Shown here: in pieces, positions 10,105 to 19,900 of the stretch
How the letters are laid out: each line of letters begins with the position of its first letter
Numbering within the stretch: position 1 is the stretch's first letter
NCBI GenBank assembly: GCA_938743325.2
Contig: OW568878.1
Location: 434,001-498,000, forward strand
Origin: Pycnococcus provasolii
Lineage: Eukaryota > Chlorophyta > Pseudoscourfieldiophyceae > Pseudoscourfieldiales > Pycnococcaceae
DNA: 64,000 nt
Direction of reading: 5' to 3'
Translations under genes and position numbers: made by a program
Notes under the pieces: generated by a model
The model's database searches: none
What the model saw: only the letters and a program-made list of their open reading frames with translations
Told to the model about the DNA's origin: nothing

Positions 10105-11719
10105 AGTGAAAAACAAACGTGTGAAAACACGTTTCAGGCAACTTGCAGCTTGAGACGTGCCAAATCACTCAACACTTGTTGTCTTCTGCCTACGAAGACA
10201 GCACTTGAAAGCACGTTACCGCGAGCTTGCTCAGCTTAGTTGTAAGTTCGATGACGAGAGCTATTTCGCTAAGCTATTTCCTAAGATATCCAAAGGACCC
10301 TGGACAAAGCTGCAACGTGTCCAGCACCAGGGCCAGGCAAGCTAGCACTGCTGTGCTGACACGCAACGGCTTAAGATGCAGGGGGAGGGATGGAGGGCGT
10401 GATGGCGGAGCAACTTGCCTAAACCTTTGCGCGGGTTTCGGACGGGCAGAACCCAACACAAGGGGAGGATCCGTGTTGTGGGCCAGGCCTTTACTACCTG
10501 CCGGCCGGACCTGTAAGAACTACCGTACCCGTACCTCCTTCCTAAAGGCTCCCGGTTTGGAATCCCATCCCATCACATCAGTGTTTCCATCCCATCACGG
10601 GATCCCATTGGTTCGATCAAATGTTCCATGATCAATTTCAACTCCACGGCTCCCACTCCAGTCTACGGCTCTACGCATACGCATCAATCACGCCGACCTT
10701 TATACCCTAGACTTTCTGTTGTACATATCTGTTGGATGCGCACCCTTATTAGCAGCACCGTTAGGGGGTGGGACCCGCGAGGGACTGCCACGAGTGAGTG
10801 CCGGTCTGCCGGATGAATCACACCTTGGTCTACTTCCTTGTTCTTGTTCTTGTTCTTCCGTCGAAATGCCGAGAACTCGAGAAGAATGCTGCCACCTCCA
10901 GGCAGCCAGGTGCCACGCCTCCCCTTCCTTCGTTCTCCCAAGACACTCCTGACTCCTGCGGTTGCGGTTCTCCACTGTCCCTGTCACTTTTCGAGGAGGT
11001 TTGAGGCTTGGCCAGAGCACCTGCTTTGGCCCACCAGGAGGCGAGACTGCCGAGGGAGGGTTGCAGGCGGACAACTTGCCCTCTTGGGCTCTGAAGAGTC
11101 ATGAATGCACAATGCGATAACGCAGCCAACGCTCACGAGCTCACGCCTCCGGCCTCACCGCCCTCACCGCCTCACGGGCGGCCGGTTCTCGTTTCCCACG
11201 AAGAGAGGTGGTCAAGAGCTCATACGGCCGGCCTCACAGAAAAGCATTGCTTTCTGTCTTCGGCCAAGCGGCCGGAGCCGTACTGTAAGGCCGTGTGTGA
11301 TGTAACTTGTAGTATGATAATATGTGTGGTAATATGGATGTGTGGTAACGATGGGTGGTAGGAAGGCTGCTGGTAAGTGGTAGCCTGGTAGGTACGGTAA
11401 CGTGCTCGACGTTATCCCAGTCTAGTCTACGTGGTAAGGGTTTACCCGCGCAGCAGGTGTGCTTTCAGTACCCAACAAGGGTTGGTTTGGTAGCCTTTGG
11501 TGGAGAACCACACATTGTACAGTAAAGTGCTTGATAGTCTATCCACCACTTGGAGATCCCTTTGTGGCCGAGATGTTATCCTCCTTTTTACCCTTATTTT
11601 TATAACCTTACATTGTATGTACCCTTGAGGGTGTGGTGAAAGTACCCTTGCGGCCGGAGCTTTCAAGTTTTGATCGCATCGTTCGCTCCCCATCACCACA
11701 GTGATCACGAGTCCTGGCG
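10105..11719. other. 1.6-kb intergenic region between divergent LRR and channelrhodopsin genes
   Basis: No convincing coding frame, tRNA or known RNA gene was seen. It should contain the promoters of both flanking genes. A G/T-rich stretch with repeated TGGTAA/GGTAGG motifs lies at about 11310-11405, and a small inverted repeat (TGTCTTC/GAAGACA) at about 10178-10200. Short open frames here are low in complexity and match nothing I recognise. Confidence 0.5.
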
Positions 11720-13291
11720 ATGGCCTCGTCGTCGTCGTCGTCGTCGTCGGAGTCGCTGAAGCTGATCAACAACGTTCTCAACTACGTCTCGCTCGCTGGG
11801 TTCGCCATCCTTTTCGCCTTCTTCGTCACGCAGTACAGGCAGAAACGATGCAAGTGGGAGGTCATCTTCGTCGTTGGCACCTCCTTTCTCTTCAGCGGCA
11901 CGTACCACATCTTCGGGTCGCACGTGCCAGCACGCTTCGTCATTGCTGGTATGGAAGAGGGACGCAGCGTGCCGTGGGCGCGATTCGCCGGATATCTCGT
12001 GTCTTGCCCTGTGCTCTTGCTGCACTTGTCCAACCTGAGAGGAGAGGCGAACTACGACACTTTTAGAGCCATGCAGCTCGTTGGTCTCTTCCAATGCGTC
12101 ACACTGTGCGGCATGACGGCGGCAATGTGCGTCGAAGACACACCCAAGGCGTGCTTTCACCTTCTCGGTGGCTGCTTCGCGATCGTCCTCTTCTGGCGCG
12201 TTCGAGGATTGTTCGTCAAGGCACTCGCCGACTTCCCGGAGCAGGCGCGCGGACACTTGTATTTGCTCATGTTCTGCTTCTTTGGCGGCTGGAGCGGTTT
12301 CGGCCTAACGTTCCACCTCGGGCCGGAAGGGTGGGGACTTATAGACCCGGCGCTGCACGACATTATCGTGAGGCTGCTCGACATTCTCACAAAGCACGTT
12401 TACGCGAGTGTCGGGTGGAGCCTGCGGTGGCGCGTGCTGTACCCGCTCGCCCAGATGGGCGTCATTCAGGAGACGTCGAAGGGCTTCGTGGACCACAACA
12501 AGGACGCGGTGCGGCCAAAGGTGCTCTTCGTCAGCAGTTCTGCGAAGTCGTCAGCAGTGGTGCGTTTTTGGCAGAAGAGGATGTTGGCTTGCGGCGTGGA
12601 CGTCGTGTTCAAGACAACCGTCTCGTCAGCCCTGCACGAGATCACAAGCAGGAACGCGGAGTTTGCATTTACGCTCGCGGATATGGAGCTCATCAGATCT
12701 GAGGAGGTGGCCTTTCAAATGCCCGCCATTCGACGAACACCACTGCTTGCCTTCTGCAAGAACACCGAGAATGGCAAGCCCACGGACCTCGATGCGCACG
12801 AGATTGACGACGCGATGTTTGCGCCATACAGTCAAGTACACGTTAGCAATGTGACGAAGTACTGGATCGTTCATTGGTACAGCCGCAGAAGGGAAGGCCT
12901 AGTGGCAACAGAGGACGAGAAAGACGACGGCCATATTGCCGTGGCAATGAATGACGTCGCCCCGCCTCCTTCTCAAAATATGCGAGGGCGTGGTTTCTGG
13001 CGAAGTCCAAGCCAAACGGACCTTGAGATGCTGATGAAATCGAGGAGGGCGGAGAAGGACGTCAAGCTCGACGGTGTGCACGTTGAACTTAATCGCAACG
13101 TTCCTATTAACGGGATTGCAGCGCCAGCTCCTCTTCAGGATCCACGGAACGAGGATGATGAAGAGAAACAAGACGTGTCCAACGAGTCCAACGAGTCGAA
13201 GAAGTCTTCTGATTCTCATCGTTCCAAGCGCTCGTCCGTATCCTTCACCGAGAAGTTGGGATCCCTCCTGAGATTTCCAACGTCTGCATGA
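11720..13291 (+). CDS. Channelrhodopsin, probably anion-conducting or atypical, with receiver-like C-terminal domain
   Basis: This is an intronless 523-residue microbial-type rhodopsin. Seven hydrophobic helices occupy about residues 18-245. Signature matches to CrChR2 are CPVLLLHLSNL in helix 3 (CPVILIHLSNL in ChR2), HLGPEGWG after helix 6 (ILGPEGFG) and DILTK in helix 7 (DLMSK). The retinal Schiff-base lysine is K225, with D221 at the ChR2 D253 position and C96 at C128. Several key acids are replaced by position: E123 is G91, E90 is S55, E97 is Y62, E101 is G66 and D156 is F124; only E47 (E82) of the helix-2 acids remains. W191 matches W223, and G195 stands where ChR2 has P227. Residues about 266-385 form an alternating strand-helix domain like a degenerate response-regulator receiver, as in the tail of algal channelrhodopsins. 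Known relatives gate ions with light for eyespot phototaxis. Anion selectivity is inferred. No N-terminal signal extension is seen. Confidence 0.88.
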   Translation: MASSSSSSSSESLKLINNVLNYVSLAGFAILFAFFVTQYRQKRCKWEVIFVVGTSFLFSGTYHIFGSHVPARFVIAGMEEGRSVPWARFAGYLVSCPVLLLHLSNLRGEANYDTFRAMQLVGLFQCVTLCGMTAAMCVEDTPKACFHLLGGCFAIVLFWRVRGLFVKALADFPEQARGHLYLLMFCFFGGWSGFGLTFHLGPEGWGLIDPALHDIIVRLLDILTKHVYASVGWSLRWRVLYPLAQMGVIQETSKGFVDHNKDAVRPKVLFVSSSAKSSAVVRFWQKRMLACGVDVVFKTTVSSALHEITSRNAEFAFTLADMELIRSEEVAFQMPAIRRTPLLAFCKNTENGKPTDLDAHEIDDAMFAPYSQVHVSNVTKYWIVHWYSRRREGLVATEDEKDDGHIAVAMNDVAPPPSQNMRGRGFWRSPSQTDLEMLMKSRRAEKDVKLDGVHVELNRNVPINGIAAPAPLQDPRNEDDEEKQDVSNESNESKKSSDSHRSKRSSVSFTEKLGSLLRFPTSA

Positions 13292-13490
13292 GACGTATTT
13301 CACTCGCGTGTCAATGCTTGGAGCGAAGACGCCAACAAAAGATATCTCGTAGAAGTTTGTTTACAATGTGTTTTTTTTTGTTTATAGTGTGTGTAAAGTA
13401 CATAATTGCAAGCCTGAACTGCAAGACATCTCCTTTTCCCACAAATAAGACTCCTTTAGAGACTCTGCCAGTTCCAGTACAGAGGGAATG

Positions 13491-14575
13491 TTACACGCGT
13501 TTCACCAAGGAAACAAGAATCGCAGGAGCCTTGGCGTGCAGGCGTGCCGTGCATGCCTCCTCGTCGAGGTCGTAGTTGGTGCGCGCCATGCGAAGACGAC
13601 GTGGACGTACCACTCCGCGCTTGTCACGCAACCACACCTCAAAACTTCGCGATCCGAAAGAGGACGTGAGCTCTCTTGCGTCAGTGCCCACCTCATCAAA
13701 GAATTCCTATTGTTTTGATATGATATATGATTTTGGTATTTTGCTGTGAGTATGTTATATGTGCAAACCTTCGAAAACAACTCATTTCTTGGTGCTTCGT
13801 TATTGCGAACAAGAGGCGTCAGATAGGGGCGAAAGATATATTAGTATTGTATGTCGACGCCTCAACGGAACATCTTTGATATCCCTAGCGGACTGCCGCA
13901 GGTGTTCCTAACACGCAGCGGACTTTGCTTTCATCCTCACTCGCCTCTTGCTCTGCGTTTGCCAAAAAAAAAGATAGCCTCTTTGCAAAGCAAAAAAAAA
14001 TCAGGACATACCTTTGCGTCGATGCGCATCTTGACGCGCTTGCCGTCATCTTCCATCGTGTATCTGTCCAACGCCACCGGAGGTAAGTCTTTGGTTGCCG
14101 CGGAAGAAACAGCTGTTGTTGCACTCGCAACCACGTCATTGGTGGGAAGTTTGATGGCGCCTCCTAGTGCTTCGTCGACGACGAATTTGGCTGCTGGAGC
14201 TACAACTCGCACGGCAAGATCTCTTCGTTTGCTAGAAGTGTAATTTTCCTGGCCGCCATAGTCGTCGTCCGTTTCAAGGTCGTCGACAAGGTCGTGACCC
14301 CCAAGCGTGAGGCCTAAGTGGGACTCCAACAAGACGTGGTCATCATCAGAGGCGGCGTCTTCAGACACCTCCCCAAGGTCGTCGAGTCCATCAAGACCAG
14401 GGAGGGAGTCGGAGTCGGAGTCACCGTCGCCAACTTCAAGTAACGATGGAGCCCCTCCCGCAGATACCCGAGAGTCAAGCAAACGCAGCTGCGACAACAA
14501 AAGACGGGAGGAAGCAAGCGTGGATGCCACCTCCGACGACGACTGCGACACCTCCTCCTCCGAGCACGACGCCAT
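13491..14575 (-). CDS. CS-domain protein of CacyBP/SIP type (two exons)
   Basis: Exon 1 is 14575-14012 and exon 2 is 13706-13491. The 305-nt intron 13707-14011 begins GTATGT, ends AATAG and is in phase 0; I placed it by splice motifs and domain continuity. The product is about 259 residues. The N-terminal 150 residues are low-complexity and acidic. The C-terminal part is a CS (p23-like) fold: LDRYTMEDDGKRVKMRI, then after the splice FGSRSFEVWLRDKRG and VSLVKRV. These align best with the CS domain of calcyclin-binding protein, which bridges HSP90 or ubiquitin-ligase components. The HSP20-like SGS tail of CacyBP is not present, so the exact subfamily is uncertain (NudC-like or another CS protein is possible). 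It converges with the channelrhodopsin gene, 199 bp apart. Confidence 0.6.
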
Positions 14576-14953
14576 GGAGCCGCCGCCGCCGAGCGAGTTG
14601 GTTCGAAGGTTCCGCGAGGGACCGAACGGAGGACGGGATTATTCGGGGATGGATTCGATTCGGGGATGGTTTTTTTTCCAACAGTGCCCGAATTCAATGC
14701 ACGCGAGAAGAGCACGCGTAGAACCACGCGTAAATAACCACGCGTATGTAATAATAACACGGCAAGAGCAAGAGGTAGGCAAAGGGAGGCTCGGCTGCCT
14801 GCTGCAAAACAACTTGGCGTAAAGTAAAGTAAAGTAAAAGTATGCAACGCGAGAGATGAGATGAGATAAAGAAAACAAACATATCTCAAGATTTCGTTTC
14901 AGTCAAACACGTTCGTTTAGTTACAAACAACACGAGCTCGGGAGACGTACGAC
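14576..14953. other. Intergenic gap between two minus-strand genes
   Basis: This holds the promoter of the CS-domain gene and the 3' UTR of RPL11. A short AAAGT tandem repeat (five-base units) lies at about 14821-14838, and TTACA (TGTAA on the minus strand) at about 14922-14927 fits the RPL11 polyadenylation signal. Several ACGCGTR motifs occur at about 14713-14747. No gene was seen. Confidence 0.5.
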
Positions 14954-15786
14954 TTAGTGCGGCTTGTCGAGAAGCACGCCCTCGAACGTCGACTGAAACC
15001 ACTTCTTCGCATCATCCTTCGTGAGCTTGTGACGTGCGCCAACCTTCGTGCGGCACTTGCGACGACGGCTCACACGGTAGCCAGGACGCTCAAGCACGAC
15101 GAAGAAGTCCATGCCAAAGATACCCGTGCTCGGGTCGTACTTGATTCCCAAGTCGATGTGCTCTGTCATATTTTTGTGGGAGGGGAATGGTCTGTGTGAG
15201 CGTATTGTTGTTGTAGACAAAGCCAGATCTTCACCCACGCCAGTTTTCCAAACAAGAAAAAGGACGCGGTCCCGTGCCAGCACGCGACGGCGTGCAAAGT
15301 TGAGCCGACGCTGCGTGCCAGCAGCACAGGTCCAGCTGCCTTGGTATTCACTGTTGCATCGGGCTCATGGCTGGGCCGCGTGGCGGTAGTTATAGTTTCG
15401 GTGGCGTCCCTGCTAATATATCGATGCTTCACCCCCCATCACCACACCACAACACGAGTAAACGTACCACTGATGCCAAACCCGAACGTTCCCGTGTCGC
15501 TGAAGTTTCCCTTGAGCAGCTCGTACTCCTTCACCTTCAGACCCGACTCGATGAGCTGCATCGCCTTCTCACCACGCACGGTAACGTGTGCGGCAATCTT
15601 CTCGTTACGTCGAATGGAGAAGGAGCGCACGGTGTACCTCGCCTTGGAGAAGATGGGCTGCTGTCCAGTAAGCTGCTCAAGCACCTTCGCAGCCTTGGTG
15701 AGGCGGTCACCCGACTCGCCGACGCTGATATTCAGCACCAGTTTTGCGACGCGAACTCCGCGCATAGGGTTCTCTCCGTCCGCCAT
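14954..15786 (-). CDS. RPL11: 60S ribosomal protein L11 (uL5), two exons
   Basis: Exon 1 is 15786-15468 and exon 2 is 15162-14954. The 305-nt intron 15163-15467 starts GTACGT and ends GACAG in phase 1. The spliced product is about 175 residues (human protein 178) and reads continuously through the junction as FGFGIS then [20 protein letters not shown]. Hallmarks are [37 protein letters not shown] and [21 protein letters not shown]11 binds 5S rRNA with RPL5 in the central protuberance of the large ribosomal subunit. I chose the ATG at 15786 because [10 protein letters not shown] matches the family start; the frame runs a little further upstream. Confidence 0.95.
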
Positions 15787-16948
15787 GGCTGCCGATTTAA
15801 TATAAATGCAGGGGAATGGCGGTCGGCGTGGAACCAAACCAGAAGGCGACGGCGGCGGTGGTTCATCAGAGGGACGAAGAGGTATCCTCCGTCAGATTCA
15901 CGGGGATGGGAACACATTCGGAACATAAACACATTCGGGGTTTCGGATTGGATGTTTGATTGGAAAAAAAGCGGGGGCGGGGTTCTGAATTCTGACATCT
16001 GGGGAGGGAGGTTGCCACTTGCCACCATGCCCATAGCCAGGCAACAGGGAGCTTTGCAAGCTTGCAAGTTATTACCGTAGGAAGGTAACCTTCCTAGTAA
16101 GTTACCAGGATGGGCATGGAATCTCGCATAACCTTAGTAAGGTTCATGGCATCACGTTTCCAAGTTGCAAGTGACTGGCAGGGAATCGCGCATACCTTTA
16201 AGGTTATTACGAGTGGCATATCCCTGATGATGATGGCTCCAGCCCAGCCTTATGCATAGCCTGGGATCCCGAAACGTTCCGAAACCTCGTTAAAAGAAGG
16301 TGGTCAAGAAAGCCAAGAAGGAGCGACCATGGGCAATCCGGTGGGGCCCTGACTAAGTACCTGAGGTTCCGGCCAACGGGCCAAACTCGTCACGATTCCC
16401 TAGCTAAAGGTTTAGTAGGGTACTCCATGAGTCGAGGTGCAAAGAGAGGAATTCCTTCATGACGAGGGAAAGCACATCAACTGGATCAACTTTCATTGTG
16501 GTCAAGGACCTTTTGATCGCCAGAAAGGCGATCAAAAGGCGATCATAAGGCGCCTACATAGTAAGTACAGTACTATCCACAGTCTACCATGTGTCGTAGG
16601 GGGGGTGGTATAAGTAGTACTTAGAGGTATGGCGCCGGCGCACCAGCCAGGTGGCCGGCTCGTCGGACATAGGAAGTAGGGGTAGGGGGTGGTATGGCCA
16701 CTGAACTTTACCACTATTAAAAAAGAGGCGTGCAACGAAGCCTTTGCCGTGTTATTACTTTATAACGAAGTCGCATCGCGTGATGGCGTGAGAACATGGA
16801 ATCACAGCCACCTGTCAAAAACGCCTGGGGATTTCCGTCTCAAGTCGCAACTTTCCCCCTCCGCACAGCAAAGCAAAGCACGTCACGCCCAGCGCCCAGG
16901 CTCGTTGTGTTGTGTTGCTGAACTGTGCTGTTCCACCACAATACAGTG
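15787..16948. other. 1.16-kb intergenic region between divergent RPL11 and giant surface-protein genes
   Basis: No coding frame with protein character was seen. It contains a palindromic spot AGGAAGGTAACCTTCCT at about 16079-16095 and a perfect hairpin listed separately at 16509. It should hold the RPL11 promoter at its left end and the promoter of the large gene at its right end. Confidence 0.5.
16509..16539. repeat. Perfect hairpin, 13-bp arms with 5-nt loop
   Basis: The left arm CCTTTTGATCGCC (16509-16521) and the right arm GGCGATCAAAAGG (16527-16539) are exact reverse complements around AGAAA. Another GGCGATC follows at 16538-16544. It lies in the intergenic DNA upstream of the giant gene. 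Its function is unknown. Confidence 0.9.
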
Positions 16949-19900
16949 ATGTCGGAAACCACAATCATGCTCCGTGGTGGCTTCCTCCTCCGCCGACGCA
17001 CCTTAAGACGGCGGCACCTTAAGGGTCTTCCGCGTCTTCCTGCGTCTTCCTTGCTGTTAGTGCGTCTGCCGTCTTTCTTAGCGGTATTATTAGCAACTCT
17101 ACTCCACGCCTTAAGCAACTTGCCTGGTGCCGACACGGCGACGTACTACGTGTCCTCGACAGCTGGCGCAGACACCAACGACGGCCTCTCTCTCGGTGCA
17201 CCGTTTCTTTCGCTGCAAAAGTGCGTCAACGCCATCAAGGCGGACGTGGCGGGCTCAGAATGCCAGCTTCGAGAAGGCGAGTACTACAGCGACAACAGCG
17301 TGTTCGTTGAAAGACTGGAAGGAACTGCTGCACAGCCGTACGTCATACAGGCGTACCAAAAGGAAACCGTGAAAATCGTTGGCACGCGCGACGTCACGGA
17401 GGGAGGAGGAAGCGCGTGGACTTGGACGACGGCAAACCTTGCCGGCGGCGGCGCGGGTGCGGGGCACTGGAGCATCGAGCTTCCTGCAGGTTTTCCAGAT
17501 CCTTGGCAGCTCTTCGTGGATGGTGAGGTGTACATGAACGCGCGCTGGCCCAACGGCAGGTGGGATGATAAGTCTGTGTTCACGAGAAGTGCGTGGGCAT
17601 TTTCCGCCACGGAAACCTCATATGTCGACACCGTGGGCGCGACAAGCACGGTGTGGGACAGCTGCTGCGGAACATCCGCCGGCGTCACGGGCGAGAGTCT
17701 CCAAGCTGCAGGTATCGACGCGACGGGAGCGCACGTCATCATCAACATCGGGTCGTGGATCACATATCCCGCTCCGGTGCTGTCGCACACGCGAGGAACG
17801 GGAAGCTTCACGTTCTCCAAGCAAGATGGCTGGGCCTCGGTTCAAACCGGCGGTACTGTCGGTGCTATGAAATACTACCTCGAGAACAAGCTCGAGCTGC
17901 TTGACGCGGCGATGGAGTGGTTCTACGACAAGGCGACGCGGCGAATCCACCTCATCACCAAGAATGGCGCCAACCCAAACACGATGCGTGTTCAAGCTCG
18001 CGTGCAGGAATACGCGATTCGCAGCACGAAGACAAAGTACCTGACTCTCAAAAATCTTCAATTTTTTGGAACCACCGTGTGGTTTGGTGCGATGAATCAA
18101 AACTCGGACAACGTGAAGGGGATCAGGATGGATTCGCTTCACTTCACGCACCCGTCGGCTTCACAGAGAATGCTTGGCCAGTACTCGTGGTCCTTTCCCA
18201 CGACGCTCTTCGACAAGGGAATTGTGGCTGACGAAAACGTCGTGTACAACTGCACCTTCCTGGGTGCGGAGAGTGATCCACATTTTCACATTCAAGGCTT
18301 GGGAACGCGCTTGGAGAACAACATTTGGGACTGGAATGACTGGTCGACGGCAACAGCGAAAGCGTGTTGGCCGCCCGGGTATGGACTTAGCTCAGACCCC
18401 ACGTCCCCGGACTACTCGTTGAGCACGCGTGACCTCAGCATATCTGGCTGCACAGGGTCCTACGACGGCGGCCGAGGTGCGGGGCTGCTATATTCACTTG
18501 ATGGACTCGTGGGTGTGCCGTTTACCTTGCTCCGCAACACGTTCCGGAACACAGGCGCAACTGGCGGAGTGAAGTTGCGAAAGAATAGCATTGCGAAGCT
18601 GAATCACGTGTACAACATCCTCGAAACTCAGGATTCGTTGAGCGGGACGATGCAGACGAATGGGCATGACTTGTACGAGATTGACGATTATTCTACGACA
18701 TTTTATCCGAGACTGTGCACCGACAGCACTCATCTGAATTCCCAGAGTCAGTGCGATAGCCTTGGCGGCTGCTCTTGGGATGGGACGCAGTGCACAGGCT
18801 TTCCTAGTACGCTGGATACTGCACCTGTGTCCGCGTTCACGGGAGAAAATCGCTACGGTGCGAAGTTCCAGCGAAACTGGATTCATCATCTGCGCACCGA
18901 ATATTCCTATAAACGAGCAATCAGATTCGGCCCACTTGGTCGACCATGCAATGGACGATACGGAGATACGTGGCCAATGTTTGGCGAGGCTACGGAGAAC
19001 GTGATGTGGCAGACGGCGGGGATGGCGATCAGAGGAAATGACCATGTGGTTCAGCGCAATGTCCTTTTTGGGACGGGGTACCAAACGACTTCCTCGACCA
19101 GAAGCACGCCAGATATCATGGTGGAACACTGGGATGTGGATGACAATCAGTACAATGGCATCTGCAACTGCGCGAAAGCCGCGTGCACCACCAACGAGTG
19201 TTGCTACACGGATGGAGGCGGAACCACATACACAACCTCGTACGAGGGCAGGACGAACGTCATCCGCGGCAATGCAATGGAGTGGTTCAAGGACACGCAG
19301 GGCGGTAGCACGGCTTCGCCGAGCACGTCAACGGTGGATTCAGCTCTTGACCCAACGGGGCTCATGACCATTGCACCCTCCGCAAACTCGGCAGGCGTGC
19401 TCTACGACGAGCTGCGCGACCCGAATAACTGGGATTTCAGGCCAAAGAGCGGGTCAAATTTCCTCTCGGCGAGTATCGGTGCATACGACCTGTCAGATCC
19501 AACAAAGTACTGGATTCCAGGCCGTCGCGATTACCGCGCGACCATTCCGGTACCTCCTCACGATGCGACCGACGTCAAGATTGATGCCGACCTGATGTTC
19601 CTTCCCGGCAAGGAGGACGGAAATGTGCCAGTTTCCCACAACGTCTACATCGCGTGGACTGAGGCCGAGCTCAACGCGATGGCCACGCCAACAGGAACGC
19701 TGACGGGCGAGTGGAACAACGTATTTTCCGTTCCAAGCGATCTAGTATGCAGAGGAAGGAAGCTGTACTGGCGCGTGGATACGGCGATGGGGTCGAGTTC
19801 TGTGATATATCGCGGAGAGACGTGGTCATATACGTATGAAGATTGGCCTGCTCAAGCACCAAACAAGCCACCGGATGAATGCACGACAATCACGGACAGC

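Noticed and set aside
10600-10640. tRNA-like B-box (GGTTCGATCAA)
   Set aside because: It does not fit the full B-box consensus, and no A-box or cloverleaf could be drawn around it. No tRNA gene was found elsewhere either.
11720-12470. Alternative reading of the rhodopsin as a proton pump or heliorhodopsin
   Set aside because: The HLSNL motif in helix 3 and GPEGxG after helix 6 are channelrhodopsin signatures, and the helix-3 pump aspartates are absent.
10105-14575. Idea that the channelrhodopsin lies in an integrated giant-virus segment
   Set aside because: Its neighbours are ordinary nuclear genes, one with an intron, and no capsid, packaging or other viral genes are near.
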